From: Oceanobacillus senegalensis
Lineage (GTDB): Bacteria; Bacillota; Bacilli; Bacillales; Amphibacillaceae
NCBI RefSeq assembly: GCF_900176885.1
Contig: NZ_LT839648.1
Coordinates: forward strand, 51,916 to 115,915
Length of the DNA stretch: 64,000 bases
Direction: 5' to 3'
The translations under genes were made by a program, and so were the position numbers. Positions 1-8,874 of the stretch are shown here, in pieces. The notes beneath the pieces are model-generated. The model was given only the letters and a program-made list of their open reading frames with translations, did not search any database and was not told the DNA's origin. Each line of letters starts with the position of its first letter. Position 1 is the stretch's first letter.

Positions 1-1
1 T

Positions 2-640
2 TTGTTTATGTCAGTGTCAATAGTTATAGTAGCGTTACAGTTGACAATACTCAAAACAGAGTATTTAGGAACTCGAATTCAAGCCTCATTAGGTGATGTT
101 ATTGATTACTTAGAATTATATTTTGGTGGGCCGAAGAACATGAGTATTGCAATCATTGCCAAGGAAACATATTCAAATATGTTTACGATAAATACAGTGA
201 TTAATGATATTTTAGGGAATTTTCCAGGGTTAAGTCATTTATTTAATATGGAAAATAGGACAACTACTTTCTTTAATTTATCATTCTATGGTGGTGGTGC
301 TGCAAGGGATCAAATTATCCCATCGATGGGTCAGGGATTATTTTATTTTGGTTATTTATTTTCCTTTATTCCGCAAGCGATAATTGTATATGGTATGGCT
401 AAGTTTGACTCAATATATAGAAATACGAAAGATTTATCAGGAATTTATTTTATTTCTTATTTCGCAGTTCGATTTGGATTTACCTACAGTCAAAATGTAT
501 CTATAATATTGAATTTTATATATGTTATGACTATACCAATTATGATTATATTGTTAATAGATCGAATGATTAACAAAAGATTTAAGTTTAGGAGGTCCTA
601 TTTTTATGAAAAAAATAAAACTGCTATTTATAATAAGTAA
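2..640 (+). CDS. O-antigen/EPS polymerase-like membrane protein, 3' part
   Basis: The open reading frame runs in from the left edge, so only the C-terminal part (about 210 residues) is visible. It shows hydrophobic segments near residues 1-15, 115-135, 145-165 and 165-185, with a long polar stretch between the first two. Wzy-type polymerases have this layout with a large external loop. It overlaps the next gene by 35 bases and precedes a glycosyltransferase and a flippase, which supports a role as polysaccharide polymerase. The family call rests on context and topology, as no diagnostic motif is visible. Confidence 0.55.
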   Translation: MFMSVSIVIVALQLTILKTEYLGTRIQASLGDVIDYLELYFGGPKNMSIAIIAKETYSNMFTINTVINDILGNFPGLSHLFNMENRTTTFFNLSFYGGGAARDQIIPSMGQGLFYFGYLFSFIPQAIIVYGMAKFDSIYRNTKDLSGIYFISYFAVRFGFTYSQNVSIILNFIYVMTIPIMIILLIDRMINKRFKFRRSYFYEKNKTAIYNK

Positions 641-1808
641 TATTAATATTGGGGGACCTCAGAAAAGTTTATTAGCACTTCTAGATAAATTAGATTATAA
701 CTTGTTTGATGTTTCTATATACGTGTTAAAACCGGGAGGTCGTCTAAAAAAATATTATAATAAAAAAGTAAAATTTTTGGAAACTGATGAATTAGTGACT
801 GCTGCTACACTCCCAAGTGAAAATACAATTAGCTATCTGAAAACCTTCATAAAAAAACGAAAGTTTAAAATGTTCATTGGTGCCTTGAGGGCGTTATTAA
901 ATCATATATTATTAAGAAAAAATATGAATCAGGAACGACAGAAATTTTGGGAAAAGAATGCGGATGCCATACCTAGATTAAATGACTACTATGATTTAGC
1001 ATTTGGAATATTAGGATTGTCTACTTATTTTATGCTTGATGCAGTCGAAGCGAATCAAAAGTTTCACTGGATTAGAAGTGATACAAGAATTCTTAATAGA
1101 GATACTAAAATTGATGCTAGTTATTATAAAAAGTTAGATGGTGCTTTGTCTGTTTCGAAGGAGTGTGCAGAGATATTTATAGAAATGTATCCTTTTATGA
1201 AGGAAAGGATAGAGGTGTTCTATAATTACATTCCTGAATCATTTTATAAAAGATTAGATTATGATGAGACTCTTATGAAGACGGAGGATAATTATATTAA
1301 ACTTGTCACAGTTACAAGATTAGACCCATTAAAAGGAATAGAAATGGCAATTGAATCATGTAAATACTTGGTCGATAGAGGTTTTAAGATAAAATGGTTT
1401 ATTCTTGGGGATGGGAAATTCAGAGCGGAGATTGAGAAAATGATCGTAGAGAAGGGAATAAAGGATTCTTTTATTCTTCTTGGATTTCAGTTAAATACAC
1501 TTTCATTCATTAAGGATGCAGATATTTTTGTTCATCCTTCAAGAACTGAGGGTAAATCAAATGCTGTTGATGAAGCTAAATTTGTTGGAAAACCAATTGT
1601 TGTTACAAATTACGATACCGTTGCTGAACAAATTGAGCATGGAGTAACTGGGTTAATATGCAGTATGAGCGGAGAAGAAATCGCTAATTCTATCGAAAAA
1701 ATAATTAATAACAATGATTTAAGGGAAAATCTAATGAAGAACTGTAAATATCATAGGGATGGTACTACGGATGCTTCAAAATTTTTAGTTGATTTGAGGA
1801 GAACTTAA
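606..1808 (+). CDS. glycosyltransferase (GT4 family, GT-B fold)
   Basis: 400 residues, ATG preceded by AGGAGGT. The N-terminal half has a glycine-rich loop (NIGGPQKSLL, residues about 14-23) typical of GT4 donor/acceptor domains. The C-terminal half has the group 1 core: VTRLDPLKGIEMAI, FILGDGKFRAEIE, FVHPSRTEGKSNAVDEA and a conserved Glu region, which bind the sugar nucleotide. It would act on the cytoplasmic face, adding a sugar to the lipid-linked repeat unit of the neighbouring polysaccharide system. The sugar cannot be read from the sequence. Confidence 0.88.
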   Translation: MKKIKLLFIISNINIGGPQKSLLALLDKLDYNLFDVSIYVLKPGGRLKKYYNKKVKFLETDELVTAATLPSENTISYLKTFIKKRKFKMFIGALRALLNHILLRKNMNQERQKFWEKNADAIPRLNDYYDLAFGILGLSTYFMLDAVEANQKFHWIRSDTRILNRDTKIDASYYKKLDGALSVSKECAEIFIEMYPFMKERIEVFYNYIPESFYKRLDYDETLMKTEDNYIKLVTVTRLDPLKGIEMAIESCKYLVDRGFKIKWFILGDGKFRAEIEKMIVEKGIKDSFILLGFQLNTLSFIKDADIFVHPSRTEGKSNAVDEAKFVGKPIVVTNYDTVAEQIEHGVTGLICSMSGEEIANSIEKIINNNDLRENLMKNCKYHRDGTTDASKFLVDLRRT

Positions 1809-1813
1809 CCAAT

Positions 1814-3067
1814 ATGATTTCTAAATTATTGAGTAATGATTACTCATTAAGTTTAATAAACAAAATATACTCAATGCTATTAGGATTGTTGTCATCGATT
1901 TTCCTAACACGGTATCTAGGTGTTGTATATAAAGGTGACTATGCATATATAACACAGCTTGTTGCAGTGTTAACAATTGTATTTGGCTTAGGGTTGAATC
2001 AATCTTATTCTTTTTTTAGAAGAAAAAAACCAAATGGAACTTTTGAGAAATATGTAAATTTTTATTTTTCCCAATTAATAATTCATACATTACTTGCTAT
2101 TATCTTAGGTTTTTTGTTGAGCAATTCTCTATTATTCATTTATGTATGTATATTACTACCTTTTAGTGTATTAAAGCAGCAAATGGCTAGCACTGTTACT
2201 ATAGAGAATATACGACTTGGAATTAAACTTCAAATGTTTAATGCGTCAGTAAGAATGTTTTCGTTTTTAATCTTATTTTTGTTTGCAGAAAGTAGTTTAC
2301 TTTTACCTGTTTTGATAACAGTTGGGATTAATATAATTTCAGTATTTATTTATATTTATTTCTTAAGAGTAATTCCAAGACCATTAAATACTAACTTTAC
2401 TTTTATGAAGGAAGTTATTAAGTTTAGTTGGCTACCAATGTTAACCTCTCTACTTATAACATTCAATTATAGTATTGATATCTTTTTTCTTAAGAGTATG
2501 GGTACGCAGATTGAGCTTGGTTTATATGCAACAGCTGCTGGTATAATAAATTATTTTTGGTTAATACCCGATTCATTTAAAGAGGTTTTGGCATCTAGAG
2601 TTGCTCGTAAATATTCAACTAAATCTACGATATTGACAATAAAGATTTCCGTATTTTCTGTATTCATGGTGATTCTTGCGTTTATATTTTTTGGAAAGTT
2701 TGCTATAGAATTAATGTATGGATCAGAGTTTGTTAATTCCTATAAAGTTACAATAATCTTGTCGTTTGGAGCTATTAGTATGGTTTTTTATAAAATGATA
2801 GGTGTTGTTCTTTTAGCAGAAGGGAAACGCTGGATTTATTTCATAGTACTCTTAATTAGTGTAATATTAAATATCATCGCAAATATCCTCACTATTCCAA
2901 CATTAGGTATGTATGGTGCTGCAATATCATCCGTTGCTTCTTATTCAATTTGTGGGATTTCTTTTTTAGCTTACTATATGTGGGATAAAAAAATTAAAAT
3001 TAAAGAGTTAATTAGTATAACAGTATCTGATATTAAACTTATAGGTAATGCTTTAAAGAGGAGGTAA
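1814..3067 (+). CDS. polysaccharide flippase (Wzx/MOP superfamily)
   Basis: 417 residues with about 12 hydrophobic segments along the whole length and a short basic C-terminus. Opening text such as [19 protein letters not shown] and the spacing of helices fit the Polysacc_synt/MATE-like flippases that move undecaprenyl-linked repeat units across the membrane. An AGGAGA site inside the end of the glycosyltransferase gene serves its ATG, and the gap is only five bases, so the two genes are co-transcribed. Confidence 0.85.
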   Translation: MISKLLSNDYSLSLINKIYSMLLGLLSSIFLTRYLGVVYKGDYAYITQLVAVLTIVFGLGLNQSYSFFRRKKPNGTFEKYVNFYFSQLIIHTLLAIILGFLLSNSLLFIYVCILLPFSVLKQQMASTVTIENIRLGIKLQMFNASVRMFSFLILFLFAESSLLLPVLITVGINIISVFIYIYFLRVIPRPLNTNFTFMKEVIKFSWLPMLTSLLITFNYSIDIFFLKSMGTQIELGLYATAAGIINYFWLIPDSFKEVLASRVARKYSTKSTILTIKISVFSVFMVILAFIFFGKFAIELMYGSEFVNSYKVTIILSFGAISMVFYKMIGVVLLAEGKRWIYFIVLLISVILNIIANILTIPTLGMYGAAISSVASYSICGISFLAYYMWDKKIKIKELISITVSDIKLIGNALKRR

Positions 3068-3071
3068 ACGG

Positions 3072-3491
3072 ATGTCTAATATAATTACGCATAATATTGC
3101 AAGATTGTTTTATTTAAAAAAAATACCATTTATCCCGAAAGTTTTTAATAGATTAACAAGAATAATCTATTCGTGTGAAATACCATACACTGCAAATATT
3201 CATCCAAGTGTAACGTTTGGACATAAAGGTCTTGGTGTAGTTATTGGTCATGATACAGTTATTGAAGAAAACACAAAGGTATTACAAAATGTGACAATTG
3301 GGGGAAAAAGTGGTATTAGAGCAAATCCGGTAATTGGAAAAAATGTTCTTATAGGTACAGGTGCTTGTATTCTTGGAGGTGTAACAATTGGTGATAATGC
3401 TTCAATAGGTGCCAATGCAGTAGTATTAACAGATATACCTTCTAATAGTGTTGCTGTTGGTATACCAGCAAGGGTAATTAAAACAAAATAG
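3072..3491 (+). CDS. hexapeptide-repeat acyltransferase (serine acetyltransferase-like)
   Basis: 139 residues, ATG served by AGAGGAGG. From about residue 40 it is a left-handed beta-helix made of hexapeptide repeats ([20 protein letters not shown], then [16 protein letters not shown] and [13 protein letters not shown]). The ending [13 protein letters not shown] is typical of CysE/WcaF/NodL-type transferases. It lacks the long N-terminal helical domain of CysE, so it is more likely to O-acetylate a sugar of the polysaccharide than to make O-acetylserine. Confidence 0.82.
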   Translation: MSNIITHNIARLFYLKKIPFIPKVFNRLTRIIYSCEIPYTANIHPSVTFGHKGLGVVIGHDTVIEENTKVLQNVTIGGKSGIRANPVIGKNVLIGTGACILGGVTIGDNASIGANAVVLTDIPSNSVAVGIPARVIKTK

Positions 3492-3522
3492 TTCTGAGTC
3501 TCGAAGGGAGAAATAAATAATA

Positions 3523-5286
3523 ATGAGAAACAAGGGAATAATCGGAACTGTTACATTCGGGACCGCTTATGAATATTTAGCTGATTGGTTAAAAAAACTT
3601 AATTACAATAATATTGTAAGATTAGAAGCTATGGATTCTGAAAATGCTAATTTCTTAATTTCATCTGGTCAATGTAACTATGAAAACTTTGCAGATGATA
3701 TACACATTTTTTTCACAGGATATCTTTGTGACGATTTAACGGAAGGATACAGTTCGTACACTAAAGCATTATACTCACTATATAAAAATAATGATATTCA
3801 AAAAATGCTCAATTTAATCGATGGAAGTTATTCATTATTAATTTTTGATAAAAGTAAGCAAGTAGCATATATAGCTTGTGACCGTTTTGCATCTCAACCG
3901 ATATATTATAATATTTTTGATCGAACGATTACATTTTCATCTCATTTAAAAGATTTCTTTAAATTACAGACATTAGATAAAAGAGTTAATTTAGCTGCAG
4001 TTGCATCTATGATAGGTAGTGGATGGGTGCATAATAACCATACTTATTATGAAGATGTTAAATTCTTAATGAGTGGTCACTATATAAAGGTATCTGACGG
4101 AGGGGTCCAAGTATTAAAATATTGGGATTATAAAATAGAAAATAACCATAGTCCGATTGATAAAATAGAGTATAAGAAAAAGTTGAAGGATCTACTAATT
4201 AATGCTGTTGAAAAAAGGACTCGTAACAATAATCCATCACTACTGTTAAGTGGCGGTACAGATTCTAGATTACTTTTAGGAGTAATGCTTGAACTAGGTA
4301 GACCTGTAGATACATATTCTTATGCTTATAAGGAAATGAATGGTGATGATTGTTATGTGGCTGAGCAAACAGCTAAAAAGGCTGGAGTAAGCTTTAATAA
4401 GCTTATAATTGATGAAATTAATCCTTATAAAGGTATTCTTATGAGTGCAAGCAATTGGGCTGGCATGAGAAATTGGGTTTATGAGTATGACCCTTTATCG
4501 GATTTATCGAATTACTCTGATAATTGGATGGGTGGTGACGAGAGTTTTGGTTGGAATAAAGGGAGTTATATAAATGAATATGATGCATTTAATCATATTG
4601 GTATTAGTTTTATGTCACAACAAAAAGAGTTGAGGGATATTATTAATAACAATGATTTATATAATGATCTATTACAAAGAGATAGCTTAATTCATAGTGA
4701 ATTATTAAAAAGAAAGAGTGATTACGATTTACCTAATGCTGTCGACTATTTATATACAACCGAAAGGTTACCTAGAAATATACTCCCTTGTAGATATATT
4801 GTTACGCAGCAGGGTTGTAACTTTATTAATCCTTGGTTAGACAAAGATATATTAGAGTTTATGAGACAATTACCTTATCAATATAGAACGGACAAAAATT
4901 TACTCAAGGAACTAGCAATGGAAATGTATCCTAAGCTATTTTCTATTTCCCCAGCAAAATATGGAGGGGCATCCAGATTTATAAAGGATAAATATGGAAA
5001 AAAAGAAAATGTGAGAAAGCTCTTCGAATACAGTTCTGAATTCTATAGCAGCAAAATTGACTTTGAACAATTTACTAATAAGATATTGAATATGGAAAAT
5101 GATTTCAAATCAAAAGTTTCAAAGGCAAAGTACAAACTAATAAGACAAGTTAATAATAAACTAGGTTGGTTACCCAACAAGATTCGTGATGGGGAGTTGC
5201 CAATTACCATTTCAAATCAACAGTTTGTTGATAGGATTATTGTTATGGGAATCATTTGTAATAAAGATTTAGGGTTAAGACTATAG
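3523..5286 (+). CDS. asparagine-synthase-like enzyme of the polysaccharide cluster
   Basis: 587 residues, with a GGGAG site upstream of the ATG. The N-terminal region resembles the class II glutamine-amidotransferase fold (for example LNLIDGSYSLLIFDK and DRFASQPIYY), but the protein begins MRNKGIIG and has no Cys at position 2, the usual glutaminase nucleophile. The synthase domain has the pyrophosphate loop LLSGGTDSRLLLG near residue 240. It probably activates a carboxylate with ATP and amidates it with free ammonia or another amine, perhaps a uronic acid in the polymer. The substrate is unknown. It is the last gene of the cluster. Confidence 0.75.
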   Translation: MRNKGIIGTVTFGTAYEYLADWLKKLNYNNIVRLEAMDSENANFLISSGQCNYENFADDIHIFFTGYLCDDLTEGYSSYTKALYSLYKNNDIQKMLNLIDGSYSLLIFDKSKQVAYIACDRFASQPIYYNIFDRTITFSSHLKDFFKLQTLDKRVNLAAVASMIGSGWVHNNHTYYEDVKFLMSGHYIKVSDGGVQVLKYWDYKIENNHSPIDKIEYKKKLKDLLINAVEKRTRNNNPSLLLSGGTDSRLLLGVMLELGRPVDTYSYAYKEMNGDDCYVAEQTAKKAGVSFNKLIIDEINPYKGILMSASNWAGMRNWVYEYDPLSDLSNYSDNWMGGDESFGWNKGSYINEYDAFNHIGISFMSQQKELRDIINNNDLYNDLLQRDSLIHSELLKRKSDYDLPNAVDYLYTTERLPRNILPCRYIVTQQGCNFINPWLDKDILEFMRQLPYQYRTDKNLLKELAMEMYPKLFSISPAKYGGASRFIKDKYGKKENVRKLFEYSSEFYSSKIDFEQFTNKILNMENDFKSKVSKAKYKLIRQVNNKLGWLPNKIRDGELPITISNQQFVDRIIVMGIICNKDLGLRL

Positions 5287-5368
5287 GAAGAACGCAGCCG
5301 ATGGGTCAGCGTATAATGGTGAATAATTCAAGTACGGTTTTAAGATAAAAAAGGCAAACCTTAACTAA

Positions 5369-5542
5369 AACTTACATTGTGATATATTAGAGGTTTATGA
5401 TATACGAGCAGTTAAAGGAACTTTTATGCTATTTATTTCACAAATATCAAGTATCTTCTGTGATGATGGTACTATCGACTTTTCAAAAATTAAGTCAATA
5501 TACTTTAAAATAGAAATTATTGAATGGTTAATGAGAATGTGA
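5369..5542 (+). pseudogene. short coding remnant, unknown
   Basis: An open frame without an obvious start contains text that looks like real protein (VYDIRAVKGTFMLF, then DDGTIDFSKIKSIYFKI) and ends at TGA. No start codon or ribosome-binding site is in place, so it reads as the tail of a deleted gene. I do not recognise the family. Confidence 0.3.
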
Positions 5543-5567
5543 ACTTTAAATTTCAGCCCTAAAATAA

Positions 5568-5740
5568 TTGTTGCAAAAGATACTAGAGCATAAAAGGTGG
5601 ATTTTGGGTTCACACCAGGTTGAGGGGATTGAGCTTCGAAATACCAAAATCAGAAGGGCTGATGCGTTGGTCTTTGCAGAAATCAATATTATTATTCTCG
5701 TAAAATGGCATGAGGATACTAACTTTCACAGAGTCGATGA
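5568..5740 (+). pseudogene. possible remnant of a cation-diffusion-facilitator C-terminal domain
   Basis: The frame reads HQVEGIELRNTKIRRADALV and then FAEINIIILV and HEDTNFHRVDDL. This resembles the cytoplasmic C-terminal domain of CDF metal exporters, which has a 'GxxxLRxRRxGxxxFxExxI' pattern. There is no membrane domain and no proper start, so at best it is a fragment. The assignment is tentative. Confidence 0.3.
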
Positions 5741-5759
5741 CCTTAGGCTCTCAGGGTCA

Positions 5760-5805
5760 GCCTCCCACTGCGTTAATGTGCCAAGAGTCCACAAACTAAC
5801 CAAAC
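5760..5805 (+). repeat. dispersed repeat, 'CGTTAATGTGC' family
   Basis: Contains TCCCACTGCGTTAATGTGCC followed by a degenerate AAGAGTCCACA. Related copies lie near 7131, 14735, 22012, 23925, 33460, 36889, 48150, 48893 and 55885. The shared core is a C-run, then GCGTTAATGTGCTAAAGTGCACA. Function unknown. Confidence 0.55.
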
Positions 5806-5880
5806 AACAAATAGTCTAGAAGAATTGGCACATTAAAATGGAGTATTGCGGACAGATTGAGTCAGTAATTGCGGATAAGA

Positions 5881-5922
5881 GAGCCACTAGAACAGAAGTC
5901 AGTTCTAATGGCTGTTTTATCT
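5881..5922 (+). terminator. hairpin with T-tract, part of a repeat also found at 49538-49605
   Basis: Arms AGCCACTAGAAC (5882-5893) and GTTCTAATGGCT (5902-5913) are followed by GTTTTATCTT. The same block lies in reverse orientation near 49538-49605, so it is both terminator-like and a dispersed repeat. Confidence 0.5.
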
Positions 5923-6036
5923 TATCTGAATCTTTTATTCTCTAGTTGTCTACCAATAATCTCAGGTTGCCCAGCTAACAAGCTCATCATAATCTAAATC
6001 CTTCTCAGCGGGTCCGTATGCAGAAAGTGATATATA

Positions 6037-6297
6037 TCAAGATTTGATAACGTTATCAATTGCTGCTATAGCATCCGTAATAGTCTGGCATCCTTTCATA
6101 CATATAAGGGTACTCTTCATTTGCTCTTGCAGGATATACCGCGTAACCCCCATCCGAAGCTGCGTTCGATTTTTGAAAATAGTATTTTGATTAGATACCG
6201 TACTAGTACGACCCTTTTTACTGTATAAAATATGCTCGGCAGGGAGTAGAGCCATCGTCTTTTGATTGTAACGATTTAAAATCTCAGTCATGTGCAT
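6037..6297 (-). pseudogene. small ORF, possible ComK-like N-terminal remnant
   Basis: 86 codons. The start region YNQKTMALLPAEHILYS resembles the opening of ComK/YlmA-type competence regulators ('Y..T.ALLPA'). The conserved ComK core that should follow is absent, and the rest does not resemble the family. It could be a decayed comK paralogue, or an unrelated small protein. Confidence 0.28.
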
Positions 6298-6473
6298 GCT
6301 CTCCTTATATATAATTTAATTAAAATAAAAACAAACAATTGACTACATGTAATGGGTACAGATTCAAATAGAACAGCCTAATTATTGTTTCTTTATTAAA
6401 ATGATTATCTGAAGTTGGTCTATCTGAGATGATTTATGTAATAAAAGACTAGGCTTATCTAAGGAGTATGGAA

Positions 6474-6507
6474 GTTCGAATAAATGTCAATCAGCATTTA
6501 TTCGAAC
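6474..6507. repeat. perfect 13-bp inverted repeat
   Basis: GTTCGAATAAATG (6474-6486) and its exact reverse complement (6495-6507) flank an 8-base loop. It sits just beyond the 3' end of the leftward XRE gene. Neither strand has a clear T-tract, so an operator or mRNA-end structure is as likely as a terminator. Confidence 0.6.
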
Positions 6508-6543
6508 CTGTCTATAGTGTTTCCCTACTCTTAAAGCAGTACA

Positions 6544-6966
6544 TCAATCACTTGGAAACATTTGTACTGTTTCAATCATTTGATTTCGTTTCATAACGAC
6601 ATAATTAAAGTAATTTGTCAGGTCCATTAAATCCTCATTTGTCAGCGCTTTCCACTTTTCTGATTCCAAGATACAAGGAGTGGCGATCCCTGCTTTTTTG
6701 AATTGCTCTAGGAGTTCATTAAATGTATTTAGCTTTGCAGTATAGGATTCATCATGTTGGAATTCCTTCCCACGAATGAGATAGTCTAAGGAAACATTAC
6801 ATAGATCCGCAAACTTTGAAATGGTTGTTACACTAGGCGTTCTGTGTCCGTTTACATAATTACTAAAGGTACTATCCGAAAAATTGAGTATTCTACTTAC
6901 TTCGTTTTTAAATAGGTTATTTTTCTCACAAAGTTTTTCTAAGCGTAAATAGAATTCTTTTTCCAT
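6544..6966 (-). CDS. XRE-family transcriptional regulator
   Basis: 140 residues. The N-terminal helix-turn-helix covers residues about 5-65 (KNEVSRILNFSDSTFSNYVN, then GHRTPSVTTISKFADLCNVS), ending with the usual SLDYLIRG. The C-terminal half is polar and may dimerise or bind a ligand. It stands alone in decayed DNA. AT-rich dyads upstream (around 6980-7020) may be its own operator. Confidence 0.85.
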   Translation of the reverse strand: MEKEFYLRLEKLCEKNNLFKNEVSRILNFSDSTFSNYVNGHRTPSVTTISKFADLCNVSLDYLIRGKEFQHDESYTAKLNTFNELLEQFKKAGIATPCILESEKWKALTNEDLMDLTNYFNYVVMKRNQMIETVQMFPSD

Positions 6967-7130
6967 ATGATCACATCCTGTTGTTTAGGTATATATAACT
7001 ATATGTACATCTGTATTATAGGCAAAAAAAATCATAATGGAAATATAAAGTTAAGAAAATACACAAAACGTTTGCAACTTTGGTAGATAGGTATGTCGAT
7101 ACACGATTTGTGTGTCGAAGTTTTAGTGTC

Positions 7131-7165
7131 AGACCCCCATCCCGTTAAATTGCTAAAGTACACAT
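7131..7165 (+). repeat. dispersed repeat, 'CGTTAATGTGC' family
   Basis: A C-run followed by CCGTTAAATTGCTAAAGTACACA. It matches the family core with a few changes and overlaps the end of the transposase scrap. Confidence 0.5.
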
Positions 7166-7462
7166 TAAGTAGGCGGAGAATAAGGATTTCGGGTACAGAC
7201 CTCCACCACCGGATAAAAGTGGAAATGGACCGGTGAAACTGTCTCCTCCTTTCGTAACGCTAACAACTTTTTTTACATAAGCGTTCTCCGCCTCTAAAAA
7301 AGCAATACGTTCTTGGGCATCTTTTGGATGATCTAGAAGTACTTCTGTATTTTTTTTTCCTTCTACCATTTGGCTTTGATTGATTTATCCTGGGCAAAAA
7401 GGCTTGATCCCCTCTGCCTCTTTCGTTTTAACCCAGCGTCGAACTGATTCATCTCTATAAGG
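7145..7462 (-). pseudogene. IS3-family OrfA remnant
   Basis: On the minus strand the frame reads RRWVKTKEAEGIKPF, a stop, then HPKDAQERIAFLEAENAYVK. This is the second helix and leucine-zipper part of an IS3-type OrfA (helix-turn-helix transposase subunit). An in-frame stop, the missing first helix and the unrelated C-terminus show that it is dead. No matching orfB is adjacent. Confidence 0.6.
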
Positions 7463-7519
7463 GGGGAATATTACCCCAAACCAGTCCCATATATTACCGT
7501 TTATATATTAAATTGTCAT

Positions 7520-7547
7520 TGAATTCTGTGATAAACCTGTTATAATA
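7520..7547 (+). promoter_or_regulatory. candidate sigma-A promoter
   Basis: TTGAAT (7520-7525), a 16-base spacer and a consensus TATAAT (7542-7547) lie 54 bases upstream of the permease ATG. Confidence 0.55.
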
Positions 7548-7600
7548 ATTTTATAAATTTGTAGAAAAATGTTATAATTTGTCGAAAGAAGGTGTGTTAG

Positions 7601-8788
7601 ATGTCGCAAATGTTAGCTTTGGTAATATTGATTACCATTTTATTTATAGGGGAAGCAATATCCATTCGTACAAGAGCTTGGATTCCGTCGGTTTTTATTT
7701 ATGCAATCCTTTTTATCATTGGGTACTGGACATTTTTCCCAAAAGATATTGTTGAAATGGCTGGTGTTCCGTCTGTCGTAGTGACGATGATGATTTATTT
7801 GCTCATTACCAATATGGGTACATTGCTTTCATTAAAAGAATTAAAGAACCAATGGAAAACGATTTTAATTGCACTTGCAGGTATTTCTGGTGCGGCTATG
7901 TTGTTACTTACGATTGGAACGGTGATTTTTGGTAGGGAAGCAATGATTGTAGGTGTTCCTCCTTTGGTTGGTGGTGTCGTATCGTCACTTATTATGTCCG
8001 AGGGAGCACAGGCAGCGGGACTTACTAGTTTATCTGTTTTTGCTATCGTTATTTATGTGGTTCAAGGGTTTGTTGGTTACCCGTTAACCTCCATTATGTT
8101 AAAAAGAGAGGGAAGAAACTATCTACAAAAATATCGTAATGGCAGCGTGAAAGTGGAAGCCCCTAGTGGGGTGGAAGCAACGGTTGAGGAACCTAAACTG
8201 AAATTATTTAAGAAATTACCCGAAAAATATAACACGAATTTCTTTAAATTTTTTAGACTAGCTATCGTTTCCTATTTGGCTTATCTCACTTCCGTATTAG
8301 TGGAACCCATTGTCACGATTCACCCATACGTGCTTTGTTTACTATTTGGTGTCATTGCTACAAGTATTGGATTTTTGGAACCGCACGTTCTTGAAAAAGC
8401 AAATGGATTTGGCTTTGCGATGTTAGTTTTATTATTGTTTATCTTTGATGGGTTAAAAAATGCTACCCCAACAATGTTGCTGGACATTCTAGGTTTATTG
8501 ATTGGTACGATTGTGATAGGTATGGTAGGTATGTATATTTTCTCTTGGGTGATGGGGAAAGTGTTAAAAGTTAGTAAAGAAATGGCATTTGCGGTATCTT
8601 TAACGGCATTATATGGATTCCCAGCAGATTATGTTATAACGAATGAAGTGGTACAATCGATGACAACGGATGAAAAAGAGAAAGAGGCACTCTTAAGTCA
8701 TATGTTACCGCCAATGTTAGTGGGTGGATTTATTACTGTAACCATTGTATCTGTTGTCCTTGCCGGTGTCTTTGTTACATGGTTATAG
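7601..8788 (+). CDS. polytopic membrane permease of the amidohydrolase operon, family not recognised
   Basis: 395 residues, ATG with AAGAAGGTG upstream. About ten hydrophobic segments fall in two groups separated by a charged loop at residues about 175-215. The glycine-rich stretch VGVPPLVGGVVSSLIMSEGA in the middle of the first half looks like the re-entrant or substrate region seen in GltS/2-HCT-type secondary transporters. It is followed 77 bases later by two M20 amidohydrolases, so it probably imports their N-modified amino-acid substrates. I cannot name the family from sequence alone. Confidence 0.6.
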   Translation: MSQMLALVILITILFIGEAISIRTRAWIPSVFIYAILFIIGYWTFFPKDIVEMAGVPSVVVTMMIYLLITNMGTLLSLKELKNQWKTILIALAGISGAAMLLLTIGTVIFGREAMIVGVPPLVGGVVSSLIMSEGAQAAGLTSLSVFAIVIYVVQGFVGYPLTSIMLKREGRNYLQKYRNGSVKVEAPSGVEATVEEPKLKLFKKLPEKYNTNFFKFFRLAIVSYLAYLTSVLVEPIVTIHPYVLCLLFGVIATSIGFLEPHVLEKANGFGFAMLVLLLFIFDGLKNATPTMLLDILGLLIGTIVIGMVGMYIFSWVMGKVLKVSKEMAFAVSLTALYGFPADYVITNEVVQSMTTDEKEKEALLSHMLPPMLVGGFITVTIVSVVLAGVFVTWL

Positions 8789-8874
8789 ATGTTTTAAAAA
8801 TACAATGAACAATCAGGTAAGTTCACTTACTCGATTTTTTCCATTTTAATATTATTTTTGGAGGAGTGCTTAAG

